The position numbers and the translations under genes were made by a program. The notes under the pieces were generated by a model. It saw nothing but the letters and a program-made list of their open reading frames with translations. It did no database searches and was not told the origin of the DNA. From positions 372,001-436,000 of the forward strand of contig NZ_CP032695.1 in assembly GCF_003627755.1 (NCBI RefSeq): DNA of 64,000 nt. The letters are read 5' to 3'. Shown here one piece after another: positions 53,413 through 62,358 of the stretch (position 1 is its first letter; the number at the start of each line of letters is the position of its first letter). This DNA is from Rhizobium jaguaris (GTDB taxonomy: Bacteria > Pseudomonadota > Alphaproteobacteria > Rhizobiales > Rhizobiaceae).

Positions 53413-54041
53413 GTGAGGTCATTCTCTACGATTACTGGAGATCATCGGCGAGCTATCGCGTCCGCATTGCGCTCAATATGCTTGAAATTGGCTACAAAGC
53501 CGTGCCGATCAACTTGCTGGAAGGCAAGCAGAGGAGCCCGGACTATCTAGCGCTCAATCCGCAGGGGTTCGTGCCGACATTGGTGATCGATGGAAGGGTG
53601 CTGACACAGTCGCTGGCAATCATCGAATATCTGGCCGAGCTTCGGCCGGAATGCGGATTGATGCCACCGAATATTGCAGACCGGCAACAGGTGCGTGCAC
53701 TGGCATACGCGATCGCTATGGACATCCATCCCATCTGCAACATGCATGTCACGGCGCATGTCATGACCATAGTGGGCAAAGCTGAGGTCCGCGAAGAATG
53801 GATGACGCACTTCATTGCGGACGGCCTTGGCAAACTGGAAGCAATGCTCTCCGAATCCGATGGAGAATTCAGCTTTGGAGATCAGCCGACGATTGCGGAC
53901 CTCTGTCTTGTGCCGCAGGTCTATAATGCCCGCCGCTGGGGCGTGGACGTGACGGGTTTCGAGCGCATCGTCGATATCGATGGCAGATGCGCCACACTGC
54001 CCGCCTTTCAGGCGGCGCATCCGGATCGCGCGAAACCGTAA
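53409..54041 (+). CDS. maiA: Maleylacetoacetate isomerase (zeta-class glutathione transferase)
   Basis: 210 residues. The N-terminal thioredoxin-like half has YWRSSASYRVRIALN; the usual SSCSxRVRIAL reads SSASYRVRIAL, so the cysteine is Ala while the catalytic serines are kept. LNPQGFVPTL and QSLAIIEYL bind glutathione. The C-terminal helical half has GDQPTIADLCLVPQVYNA. It converts maleyl- to fumarylacetoacetate with glutathione as cofactor. Last gene of the operon. Confidence 0.93.
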   Translation: MSEVILYDYWRSSASYRVRIALNMLEIGYKAVPINLLEGKQRSPDYLALNPQGFVPTLVIDGRVLTQSLAIIEYLAELRPECGLMPPNIADRQQVRALAYAIAMDIHPICNMHVTAHVMTIVGKAEVREEWMTHFIADGLGKLEAMLSESDGEFSFGDQPTIADLCLVPQVYNARRWGVDVTGFERIVDIDGRCATLPAFQAAHPDRAKP

Positions 54042-54172
54042 CGAAAGACCCGGCCATGAGGAAATCCGAGGCTGCCGCGGATCCCATCCGTGCGGAGCCT
54101 CTCCCTCGCCAGTGCGACCTGAACGCGGTATTCTGCGGTTGACGGGAGAAAACAGTAAAAGTCGGGGGCACT

Positions 54173-54622
54173 ATGCATAAACTTGTTCTGGTAGCCGCAT
54201 TCGCATCTTTCATCGCGGGTCCGGCGTGGGCCGTCGAATGTACTCCGATCACAAAGAAACAGGTGGAAGGGCTCTTCGACCGGTGGAATGCGTCGCTGGC
54301 AACGCTCGATCCCCAGAAGGTCGTCGAGAACTACGCCCCCGACGCGGTTCTCCTGCCGACGTTATCGAACAAGCCGCGCGTGACGCAGGAAGAGCGCAAG
54401 GCCTATTTCAAGGACTTCCTAAAGAAGAAGCCGCAAGGCAAGATCGACAGCCGGACCATCAGGATCGGTTGCAATAAGGTCACCGACACCGGCCTCTATA
54501 CGTTTACGATGGCCGATGGAACGAAAGTGCCGGCCCGCTACACTTTCACCTACGAAGTCGAACATGGAAAGTGGCTGATTGCGTCGCATCACTCCTCGGC
54601 GATGCCGGAACACAAGAACTGA
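54173..54622 (+). CDS. Exported SnoaL/DUF4440-like (SgcJ/EcaC) protein
   Basis: 149 residues with a signal peptide (1-20, cut after AWA). The mature part has the NTF2-like pattern LFDRWNASLATLDPQKVVENYAPDAVLL and a C-terminal WLIASHHSS. Two cysteines (residues 23 and about 100) could pair. These small proteins are common exported single-domain proteins of uncertain role. It follows maiA by 130 bases and is probably separate from the operon. Confidence 0.8.
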   Translation: MHKLVLVAAFASFIAGPAWAVECTPITKKQVEGLFDRWNASLATLDPQKVVENYAPDAVLLPTLSNKPRVTQEERKAYFKDFLKKKPQGKIDSRTIRIGCNKVTDTGLYTFTMADGTKVPARYTFTYEVEHGKWLIASHHSSAMPEHKN

Positions 54623-54725
54623 CGTGCTAACCGTGGAAGACCGCTGCTGATCGTGCTCGACCTTGCTCGCCGGCAAGCCTGCAACTGTTCATCTGGATTT
54701 TTCGCGGCCGTGATACTCCAAAAAG

Positions 54726-56138
54726 TTAACGGCCCTTGCGACGCTCGGTGACGGGCTTTGTCCTTGCCGCGGCGATGTTCGCGCGACCCCGCAAACCGGG
54801 AATAAGCGTAAAAACGGCGTCGGACTTGGCCGCTTCTTCGGGGTAGTGGGCGTGATAAGGCAAGACGATGCTGTTGGCGGTCTGAATCGCCACGAGCCCG
54901 AATTGCACGAGAAGGTCGGCGAATAGGGTCGCGTCACGGGCCCAGCTTTCATCCTTGAATGCCAGGATTTCCTTGCTTGATCCGATCATGGAATCGAGCC
55001 GGTTGCGAACATTGACCTTAGGAACACTCGCGGATGGGCCTTCGAAGAGGACAATCGCTGCGCGCGACAGGCCGCGATATTGTCGTTCGTATGCGCCATA
55101 CATTTGTTCGAAGCAGGCTTCGCTGTAGCTGTCGATTGTTTTCTCAAGCGTCTCAGGAGTGACGGGCTCGTCGAGATGAGCATCGAAATGCAATTCAAGC
55201 CGACGCAAGGCATCGCGCGGGCCAGAGCGACAGTCTTTAACAATGGCGTCGAGTGCCGGCTCCGGATCGGTCTTGAATGCCGTGGCCAAATCAATCTGCG
55301 CAGCTTTTGCCCGCAGTCGAATGACATCCTTCAGTTCCTCTTCCGTCCAGCTGAGCCGGACGCGGCCATTTGGGGGCAGGTTGACGAATTCGTCGACTCT
55401 TCGCAATGCCCGAAAGACGTTCGGCTTCATCAAGACGATGCATTTGAAATTCGTAAGCCGAGTTTGCAGCTCGTGGGCAGCAATGGCCAAGGCGGCGACG
55501 AGGTTTTCGTTGAGGCCTTCATCAGCCGCAAATACCGATTCAGGATCGTCAACGACGATCCGGAAATCAATGGATTTCGACAGGCGCTCAACAATCGAGA
55601 ACGCCTTGGTGTATTCATCCCTCGGCACAAGCCTCAAACCAGTGTCTTGCTGCTGGCGGTTTCGAAAGCTGATCCCAAAGCCGAGAATAGTGATGCCACC
55701 AAGGTTGCCGAAGGCGTCTTTCAATCGCTTCCAAAGCTTCGTGACCAGCACCTGAGCTTCCTGATGGAGATCATCGGGAACCTTTTTGGCGAGTTTCTTA
55801 TCTGTCTTCAGCTTCTCGACCAGGGTGTTCAACGCCTGCATCACCAGTTCTGAGCGGATGTCCTCCACAAACTGAAGCGTCGGTCGCGACCCTTCGATGT
55901 TCAGCGGTTCTTGTGTGCCGGCACTGATCGCTTGCACGAAATCGACGTCACGTCCGGCGCTCAGGCTCTTGAAGCAGGCGGTTTTGCCAACACCCTTCAA
56001 ACCAACAGCCAGGAAGGCGCGATCCGCAGTTGTTGCCAGCCGCTTCATGGCTTGGGTCTCGACACGATAGAGATCCAAGTTTGGGTCGGTGCGCGCATCC
56101 GATTCCTGCACATAGGATATGAATTGCTCCCGGCTCAT
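54726..56138 (-). CDS. P-loop ATPase of unknown function (two-gene module, second gene)
   Basis: 470 residues, cytoplasmic. Walker A is GLKGVGKTA (46-54), followed by CFKSLS; Walker B is FRIVVDDPESVF (Asp197, Asp198). The C-terminal third (about 330-470) has no pattern I recognise. It resembles the Sll1717-type P-loop ATPases, whose roles are mostly unknown. The ATG overlaps the stop of the 173-residue partner (ATGA), so the two are coupled. The pair is isolated between the tyrosine operon and a sugar ABC operon, and the DNA upstream is AT-richer, as in accessory islands. A defence or DNA-related role is possible but not shown. Confidence 0.75.
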   Translation of the reverse strand: MSREQFISYVQESDARTDPNLDLYRVETQAMKRLATTADRAFLAVGLKGVGKTACFKSLSAGRDVDFVQAISAGTQEPLNIEGSRPTLQFVEDIRSELVMQALNTLVEKLKTDKKLAKKVPDDLHQEAQVLVTKLWKRLKDAFGNLGGITILGFGISFRNRQQQDTGLRLVPRDEYTKAFSIVERLSKSIDFRIVVDDPESVFAADEGLNENLVAALAIAAHELQTRLTNFKCIVLMKPNVFRALRRVDEFVNLPPNGRVRLSWTEEELKDVIRLRAKAAQIDLATAFKTDPEPALDAIVKDCRSGPRDALRRLELHFDAHLDEPVTPETLEKTIDSYSEACFEQMYGAYERQYRGLSRAAIVLFEGPSASVPKVNVRNRLDSMIGSSKEILAFKDESWARDATLFADLLVQFGLVAIQTANSIVLPYHAHYPEEAAKSDAVFTLIPGLRGRANIAAARTKPVTERRKGR

Positions 56139-56656
56139 GGACGAACCTCCGTCGGAATCATCATGCGTCTGGTAACGAGCGAAAACCCAAAATGGCGGCG
56201 GACACCGCCGAGAGCGCAGAGCTGAAGAAAATGCAGTTCGCTAACGTCTGGCCCCATTGCCTGGTAAACGTCGCGCAGGGTCGGCAAGACAATGGCATCC
56301 TGGCGCAGCATGTCGTGAACCGCCCGCAAGTAGTTGGCGCGGTTAAAACCGGATTCTTCCAATTTAGCGATGGCCCGTTGATTGATCACCACCTCCGCAC
56401 CTTCGGGCGACGGTTCTGAATCCAATATGCTTTCGTAGAGCTCGTCGCCGTTGACCCGGAGTAGACCAATCAAATGGATCAGGGACACGTAGGGCACGAT
56501 CGAAGACACTTGCATGACGTGCTTTTCTTCGAGGCGATTATACGTGAATTCTGCGGGCGCGGCCTCATGCACCTTGGCCGCAAGGTCGCCATAGGTGGAA
56601 AATTGTCCATTTACGGACTCACGGGCGACAACGTATAGTCGGCCCTCAATCGACAT
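56135..56656 (-). CDS. Partner protein of the P-loop ATPase (unknown family)
   Basis: 173 residues, no signal or membrane segment. Helical pattern with a possible winged-helix in the first 60 residues (STYGDLAAKVHEAAP, MQVSSIVPYVSLIHLIGLL) and a second helical half (DVYQAMGPDVSELHFLQLCALGG). The C-terminus RRMMIPTEVRP overlaps the ATPase start. I do not recognise the family. It could be a DNA- or protein-binding adaptor for the ATPase (inference). No good ribosome site is seen before ATG 56656. Confidence 0.65.
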   Translation of the reverse strand: MSIEGRLYVVARESVNGQFSTYGDLAAKVHEAAPAEFTYNRLEEKHVMQVSSIVPYVSLIHLIGLLRVNGDELYESILDSEPSPEGAEVVINQRAIAKLEESGFNRANYLRAVHDMLRQDAIVLPTLRDVYQAMGPDVSELHFLQLCALGGVRRHFGFSLVTRRMMIPTEVRP

Positions 56657-56982
56657 GTTGGAACGCTTCGAACGGGATTGTCATGGGATAATCTCAATAA
56701 GAATAAGGATAGCGTACAACCATAGCAAGTATAATGGAAACTCGGTTTGAAACAATACGTTTTTTAAGAAATAATGCCGCTCATTGCACTGCAACGTTTT
56801 CGTCTGCGTGCTGTCGTAATTCAGGCGTCCAACGATGACGCACCGGACGAAACTATAAAGCGTCCCGCAGCGTTGGCGCAGCTCACCCGGCAGCCCGGAT
56901 AAGAGTGAGGTCCGGTCTACGGCAAGGCAAAACGGCCAGCCATTTGCACTAAGGTCAGGTGCCGGCAAAGCGGCTTCTTTTT
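56657..56982. other. AT-richer intergenic DNA
   Basis: About 325 bases upstream of the ATPase module and downstream of the dehydrogenase gene. It is visibly richer in A and T than its surroundings (for example 56750-56780). No frame looks coding. The promoter of the ATPase module should be here. Confidence 0.5.
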
Positions 56983-57750
56983 TCAGATGGCTGTAAAGCC
57001 GTTATCCACGAACAGATGCGCACCGTTGACGAAACGAGAGTCATCGCTTGCGAGGTAAAGCGCTGCCCGCGCCACATCTTCAGGTTCGCCGATGCGGCCC
57101 TGCTGGGCGGCAATCGCCGCATCCGACACGTCAACGCCGAGCGCTTGAAGCTCGTTCACCTCGCGTAATCCATGCGGCGTGCGAATGAAGCCGGGGCAGA
57201 CGGCGTTGCAGCGGATATTGCGGTCTCGAAATTCGACACCGATGGCGCGTGCAAACATATGAACCGCGCCCTTGGTAGTGTCGTAAAGCACTTCCATCGG
57301 CGTCGCCGCCACGGCTGATATCGATGACGTGCATATGATGGAGCCGCCGCCTGCCGCGATCATCCGCGGAAGCACCGCGCGGGTCATCAGGAACATTGAG
57401 CGGACATTGACCGCGTGCAGCCAGTCCCATTCCGCAAGCGTCGTCTCCAGGAACGGTTTGATGACGATCGTTCCTGCGTGATTGAAGAGCACGGTGACCG
57501 GCCCGAACTTGTCCTCGACCCCTTTCACCGCGGTGGCAACCGCGGTTTCGTCGGAAACATCTGCGACCCAATAGTCCGCAAAGCCACCGGCGTCGCGAAT
57601 TGCTTTTGTGGTTTCAGCGGCGGCGTCGCCGTTTCGGTCGATGATTGCGACCTGCGCGCCTTCGGCGGCAAAGAGCCGGGAGGACGCTCCTCCCATCCCC
57701 GTCGCGCCCCCGGAGATGATTGCGATCTTGCCCTTTAGCCGGTCAGCCAT
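56983..57750 (-). CDS. SDR-family oxidoreductase
   Basis: 255 residues, classical short-chain dehydrogenase. Cofactor motif SGGATGMGGASS (glycine-rich), acidic residue at the end of beta-2 (IDRNGD) favouring NAD, active site Ser in ICTSSIS, and YDTTKGA as YxxxK. NHAG replaces the usual NNAG. The C-terminus FVNGAHLFVDNGFTAI is typical. It is the last gene of the operon with the ribose-type importer, so it probably oxidises the imported sugar or polyol or a product of it. Confidence 0.9.
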   Translation of the reverse strand: MADRLKGKIAIISGGATGMGGASSRLFAAEGAQVAIIDRNGDAAAETTKAIRDAGGFADYWVADVSDETAVATAVKGVEDKFGPVTVLFNHAGTIVIKPFLETTLAEWDWLHAVNVRSMFLMTRAVLPRMIAAGGGSIICTSSISAVAATPMEVLYDTTKGAVHMFARAIGVEFRDRNIRCNAVCPGFIRTPHGLREVNELQALGVDVSDAAIAAQQGRIGEPEDVARAALYLASDDSRFVNGAHLFVDNGFTAI

Positions 57751-57779
57751 GTCGTTGCCTCGCCCCAGTTGAATTTCGC

Positions 57780-57807
57780 CGATGCTGCCGTCGATACGGC
57801 AGCATCG
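57780..57807. terminator. Palindromic hairpin between ABC ATPase and dehydrogenase genes
   Basis: CGATGCTGCCG (57780-57790) and CGGCAGCATCG (57797-57807) pair exactly, with loop TCGATA. It lies 30 bases before the dehydrogenase start, on the transcribed minus strand. No T tract, so it could be a processing or attenuating hairpin rather than a true terminator. Confidence 0.4.
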
Positions 57808-57891
57808 ATGTTATCGCTAATCCACGGCGGATTGGTAGCGTCGGCCGCGACTTTCTTTTTCCCGTGAGGTCCGTGACGCTGCGATGGCTGA

Positions 57892-58674
57892 TCAAATGTT
57901 TCTTGCGGCATCGGCCGTTAGCGCGGTCTCTGGCGTGCCGGAAACGATGATCTCCAAGACCTCGTGCTCATCGGTGTTCTTGACGTAGCGATCACCGACA
58001 TATTCGCCGCGCTTCAAGACCATGACGCGATCGCCGACGGCAAAAATATCGACCAGGCGGTGCGAGATGATGATCTGGGCGACGCCTTGTTTCTTGAGTT
58101 CCAGCATGGTTTCAAGCAGCCGTTCCGTCGCCATCACGGAAAGGTTGGCGGTCGGCTCATCGAGAATCACAACGCGCGGCTCAAACGAGATCGCCCGGGC
58201 AATCGCCACCGATTGCTGGCGCCCGCCCGACAGGCTCTCCACTTTTTGATAGACGGAGTTCACGTCGACTTTGAGCCGCTTCAGCACGCTGTCGGCATCC
58301 GCATACATCTTCCTGCGATTGACGAAGAGACCTTTGAGCGGCCAGCGGCCAAGGAATATGTTCTGGCCGACGTCCATGTTCCCGCAAAGCGCGAAGTCCT
58401 GGTAGATCATTTCGATGCCGACATCGCGGCTCTCATGCGGGCTCTTGAAGTGTACCGTTTGCCCGGCAACAAGGATTTCGCCGGCATCCCGTTGATAGGC
58501 GCCGGTCAGGATCTTCATCAGCGTCGACTTGCCGGCCGAATTGTCGCCGACGAGGCCGAGAATTTCTCCGGGATAGAGTACAAGGTCGACTTTGCGAAGC
58601 GCCTGCACGGCGCCGAAGGCTTTCTCAATGCCCCGCATTTCCACAATCGGCTGTAGTGGCGTCGCGTCAGCCAT
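57892..58674 (-). CDS. Sugar ABC transporter ATP-binding protein (single-domain, FrcA-like)
   Basis: 260 residues, one nucleotide-binding domain of the ribose/fructose importer (CUT2) kind. Walker A GDNSAGKST, signature LSGGRQQSVAIARA, Walker B VVILDEPTANL and switch His in IIISHRL are all present. Most CUT2 importers have a double-domain ATPase (about 500 residues); this single form is like FrcA. The start overlaps the permease stop by eight bases. Confidence 0.92.
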   Translation of the reverse strand: MADATPLQPIVEMRGIEKAFGAVQALRKVDLVLYPGEILGLVGDNSAGKSTLMKILTGAYQRDAGEILVAGQTVHFKSPHESRDVGIEMIYQDFALCGNMDVGQNIFLGRWPLKGLFVNRRKMYADADSVLKRLKVDVNSVYQKVESLSGGRQQSVAIARAISFEPRVVILDEPTANLSVMATERLLETMLELKKQGVAQIIISHRLVDIFAVGDRVMVLKRGEYVGDRYVKNTDEHEVLEIIVSGTPETALTADAARNI

Positions 58675-60922
58675 GGATGCCTTCTCCTGTTCTCGCGCCT
58701 CTCGCGATGCGCTCTCGCAGGCGTCCGAAGATATTTGCCTGGCGCACCCATATATCGATCAGCACCGCGACAATGAGGATGACGCCGATGAAGACATTGA
58801 TCCAGTGCTGCGGCATGGTGAACCCCTGAACGTTGAGTTGAAGGAGTGCCCGGACGAGTGTGATGACGGCCGCGCCGGCAAGCGAGCCGATCATCGTGCC
58901 ATAACCGCCAAAAATCGATCCGCCGCCGATGATCACCGAGGCTATGGCATCAAGCTCGCGGAACTGGCCTGCGACGGGGTTGAAGCTACGAAAATACGCG
59001 ACATTGATGATCCCGGCCATGGTTGCGCAGACCGCTGAAAGCATGAGTGAGATGAAGCGCACGCGGTTCGTGTTGATGCCGGCATAGGCAGCGGCACGGA
59101 GTTTGCCGCCGGCGGCGCAGACCTTGAGCCCGAATGGTGTGTAGGCAAGCACGATGCCGGCGATGATGGCGACGAAAAACATCCAGATCGTCTGGACGCT
59201 GACAACCTCAGCCACCGTGCGCATGACCCCCGGCGGCAACTCAAGGCCGAAATGGAGGAATACGTCATCCATCTTGCGGCCGAGAAGGTTGTAACCCTCG
59301 GACCAGCCCGTCAGTTGCTGTCCTGCGACGAACCAGGCGGCCAGACCGCGCGCGATGTAGAACATCCCGAGCGTGGCGATGAAGGCAGGCAGTTTGAAGC
59401 CGACCGTGACGGCCGCGTTGACCAATCCGGCGGCTGACCCAGCGAGCAGGCCCATCGCTATGGCAGTGAGCGGCTCGGCGCCCAGCACCTTCAGGAAATA
59501 GGCCGCGGTGCTGCCTGCAAGCGCAAGCACCGAACCTACGGAGAGATCGATATCGCCGGCGGCGATGACATAGGTCATCCCGACTGCGATGATTGCCAGT
59601 TCCGTGTAATTGAGCAGGATGGCGAAGGTGTTGGACAGGTTCCACCAGTAGTCGGGCCTGAGCGCAAGGCCCGTCAGCCACAACACGGCTGTCAGGATGA
59701 TGGCGAGTGCATCGCGCCGGGCAAGAAACTTGCCGAGCCCGGTGGCCGACAGCGCTGTGTCGGTCGCCATAGCGCCCTTGGTCTGGACGCCCTCCAGGGC
59801 CACGCCGCCCGTGTCAGGGGCCGGCGGCGGTGGCCGGCGGCGGAGCCACGCCCAGAATCGGGCAGCCGCCTGGCGCCGAATGAGGAAAGGTTCGATAAGC
59901 ACGGCAATGACAAGAAGTAGACCGAGGAAGACCAGCACGGCGCCTGCGGGCAGCGTGAACTTGGCGCCGACTGCAATTTTTTCGCCGTCGATAACGACGG
60001 TGCGCGTGATCGGCCAGCCTTCGCGCAATACCTTGTCGATCAGCACGACGACAGCAGTGCCAAGACACGATCCGATCACCCGTCCGCGCCCGCCGAGGAT
60101 CGATGCTCCGCCAATAATGACGGACGCAATAACGGTGAGCTCCCAGCCTACGCCGTAAAGAGGGGTCACGCCCTTGTCCTGCGCGGCCGACAGAAGAGCA
60201 GCAAGGGTCGCGCAAAGCGATGAGAGCAGATAGGCGCGAATGCGCACCCAACGCGTGTTGATGCCGGCATAGGCCGCCGCCTGCTCGTTTCCCCCGGTGG
60301 CGAAGGTTTCGTAACCCCAGCGAGTCTGTGCGAGCACATGGGCCCCGACGACGGCAATAAGGAAGAAGATCGCAATCTGGTTGTTGAAGCCGAGAGCATT
60401 CGTCTCACCGAGACGAAAGAACGGCGAATTTTCGTTTGCCTTGTCGGAGTAGTAGATTGCCTGACCCTGCGTGAATGCGAGCACGAAGCCGCGACCGATA
60501 AAAAGCATCGTCAGCGTCGCTATGAATGCAGGGACCTTCAGGATCGTGACAAGCACGCCGTTGAGCAGGCCGATCGCCGTGCCTAAAAGCATGCACAGGA
60601 TCACGGACGTGACGATATCGAAGTCCAGGAAGCTCGGCGCAAAAAGCCTGGCAAAGACCACAGCGACCAGGCCGTAAGTTGAACCAACGGAAAGATCGAG
60701 ATCTTTGTTGGCGATAACAAACGTCATTCCGACCGCGATGATCCCTACACGGGATGTATCGCGCAGAAGCGCATGGAGAGCCTCCGTCGATCCGAAAAAC
60801 GTCGGGTTGACGATGATGCCCCCAAGATAGAGCAACGCAAGGAAGATCAGGAGCCCGGCCTCCCAGCCGCCGACGAGCTGAGGTGGCGCACGGCCTAGCG
60901 ATGTCATCTTGGTGAGCCCCAT
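58667..60922 (-). CDS. Fused double permease of a ribose-type ABC importer
   Basis: 751 residues made of two complete RbsC/FrcC-type permeases. The first spans about 20-350 and the second about 400-735; each has its own copy of VGMT(F/Y)VIA-(N/A)-(K/G)D(L/I)DLSVGS and of ASVIIGG-(A/G)-SI-(L/F)-GG. A basic, proline-rich linker (about 350-384) joins them. An in-frame ATG at 59770 (residue 385), with AAGGG a few bases before, opens the second half, so it may also be made alone. Usually two separate or identical permeases form the channel. Confidence 0.93.
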   Translation of the reverse strand: MGLTKMTSLGRAPPQLVGGWEAGLLIFLALLYLGGIIVNPTFFGSTEALHALLRDTSRVGIIAVGMTFVIANKDLDLSVGSTYGLVAVVFARLFAPSFLDFDIVTSVILCMLLGTAIGLLNGVLVTILKVPAFIATLTMLFIGRGFVLAFTQGQAIYYSDKANENSPFFRLGETNALGFNNQIAIFFLIAVVGAHVLAQTRWGYETFATGGNEQAAAYAGINTRWVRIRAYLLSSLCATLAALLSAAQDKGVTPLYGVGWELTVIASVIIGGASILGGRGRVIGSCLGTAVVVLIDKVLREGWPITRTVVIDGEKIAVGAKFTLPAGAVLVFLGLLLVIAVLIEPFLIRRQAAARFWAWLRRRPPPPAPDTGGVALEGVQTKGAMATDTALSATGLGKFLARRDALAIILTAVLWLTGLALRPDYWWNLSNTFAILLNYTELAIIAVGMTYVIAAGDIDLSVGSVLALAGSTAAYFLKVLGAEPLTAIAMGLLAGSAAGLVNAAVTVGFKLPAFIATLGMFYIARGLAAWFVAGQQLTGWSEGYNLLGRKMDDVFLHFGLELPPGVMRTVAEVVSVQTIWMFFVAIIAGIVLAYTPFGLKVCAAGGKLRAAAYAGINTNRVRFISLMLSAVCATMAGIINVAYFRSFNPVAGQFRELDAIASVIIGGGSIFGGYGTMIGSLAGAAVITLVRALLQLNVQGFTMPQHWINVFIGVILIVAVLIDIWVRQANIFGRLRERIARGARTGEGIHG

Positions 60923-60958
60923 GGTTTCTACCGACCAATCCCTGCTGCCGCGATGCAG

Positions 60959-60976
60959 GAGGGTTTGTGCCCTCCC
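60959..60976 (-). terminator. Hairpin between binding-protein and permease genes
   Basis: GGAGGG (60959-60964) and CCCTCC (60971-60976) with a six-base loop lie in the 80-base gap after the binding-protein gene. Such hairpins often protect the upstream mRNA and let the binding protein be made in excess over the permease. Confidence 0.5.
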
Positions 60977-61001
60977 ACATCAATCCAGATAAAGCGCGCG
61001 C

Positions 61002-62084
61002 TTAGTTTTCGAAGCGCTTGCCAACCTTTGCGACAGTATCCTTCGTCACGAGCTGGGCGCGCGTGTCGAGATTGGCGGCGGAAATGCCGCGATCGATTTG
61101 CAGATAGAGCTGCATGACGGGCCAGAAGCCCTGCAGGAACGGCTGCTGCCCCAGCGAGCCCGTCAGATTTCCAGCGGCAATACCTTCCTGCTGCGCCGGG
61201 CCGAGATCGAAACCAAAAGCGCAGAACTTGTTGGTCAACCCCATCTGGGCCACTGCCTTGACGAGCGGGGGCGTGAAGACGTTGTTGGCGGTAAAGGCGC
61301 CGACCACGTCACCGCGGGACTCGAAAAGCGAAACAAGCGCGTTGACCGGATCGTTCGCATTGGTGTCGATGCCGACATTCTCCGGACCGGCGTCGACCTT
61401 GAAGGCGTCGAGCTTGCCGGCGTCCTTCAGCGTCTTGACGATTGCGTTGAAAGCGGCCGTCACGCGGTTGTTCACCTCAACATTACCCATCGCCGTCGAG
61501 GATGGCAGGACAATCGAGCCGCTGGTCTTACCACTTTTGAGCACGCAATTTGCGAGCGCCTCGCCGCCGATCGCCGCTGCTGACGCATCCTGACCTGTAT
61601 GGCTTATGCTGCTACGGTGCAGAAGGGTCGGATCGTACGAATTGGTCGTGGCTATCGGGATGCCAGCCGCCTCGGCGGCCTTGACGATATCATTGTAGGC
61701 GCCGACCTGCGGCGTCGTCATGATAATCCCGTCAATGGTTGGGTCCTGAACGATCTGGTTCAGGATCTCGATCTCGCGGGCCGGATCGTCCACAGGCGAT
61801 TCCGAACCGAGCAGCAATATTTTGGCACCGATCATGTTGGCGGCGACGGTTGCGCCGACATAGACAGGGTCAAAAAAGCCATTGCCTGCCGTGTGCGTCA
61901 CAATTGCGAAGGTCAAATGACCATCAGCCGAGTGGAAATTCTTCGTACCGGGGGCTTCCTTGGCGGCTTCGGCGAAATTGTAGCCGCCAACCGCTTTCTC
62001 CACACTGCCCGACTGCGCAAATGCATGCAAAATGCCGAGCGACAGTACCGCGGTCGATGCCGCGTACAGCAAAATCCGCTTCAT
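61002..62084 (-). CDS. Sugar ABC transporter substrate-binding protein (RbsB-like)
   Basis: 360 residues with a signal peptide (about 1-24). The mature part is a type I periplasmic binding protein with LTFAIVTHTAGNGFFDPVYVG at the first strand, GIIMTTPQVGAYNDIVKAAEAAGIP and NCVLKSGKTSGSIVLPSS. It delivers a sugar to the fused permease. ATG 62084 follows GGGAGGA; an ORF start at 62099 is less likely. First gene of the operon binding protein, double permease, ATPase, dehydrogenase. Confidence 0.92.
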   Translation of the reverse strand: MKRILLYAASTAVLSLGILHAFAQSGSVEKAVGGYNFAEAAKEAPGTKNFHSADGHLTFAIVTHTAGNGFFDPVYVGATVAANMIGAKILLLGSESPVDDPAREIEILNQIVQDPTIDGIIMTTPQVGAYNDIVKAAEAAGIPIATTNSYDPTLLHRSSISHTGQDASAAAIGGEALANCVLKSGKTSGSIVLPSSTAMGNVEVNNRVTAAFNAIVKTLKDAGKLDAFKVDAGPENVGIDTNANDPVNALVSLFESRGDVVGAFTANNVFTPPLVKAVAQMGLTNKFCAFGFDLGPAQQEGIAAGNLTGSLGQQPFLQGFWPVMQLYLQIDRGISAANLDTRAQLVTKDTVAKVGKRFEN

Positions 62085-62311
62085 GATTGGTCCTCCCATG
62101 AACCCAAGGGAGGAGAGCCGTTCGAGCGCAATTTATCGAGAGTGGGGCCGAAGGCTTCCTCCCTAACTTGCTAATATTCTGCGCAATTCTGATCCAAGTA
62201 AACGGTGAACTCATCGTATTGGCGAATTTGTTCGCCCTGGAAACACCCGATGATCGCTTTTTCGTGACAGTCGCTGGATGACGGCCACGACATCAGGTAA
62301 GCGGCGACAAT

Positions 62312-62338
62312 CCTACGAGAGCATTAGCCTACGAGAGA
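62312..62338. repeat. Direct repeat CCTACGAGAG, spacing 17
   Basis: CCTACGAGAG occurs at 62312-62321 and 62329-62338, in the 270-base gap between the two ABC operons. It could be a regulator site; evidence is weak. Confidence 0.25.
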
Positions 62339-62358
62339 ATTGGCGATGGCACGCCCGT

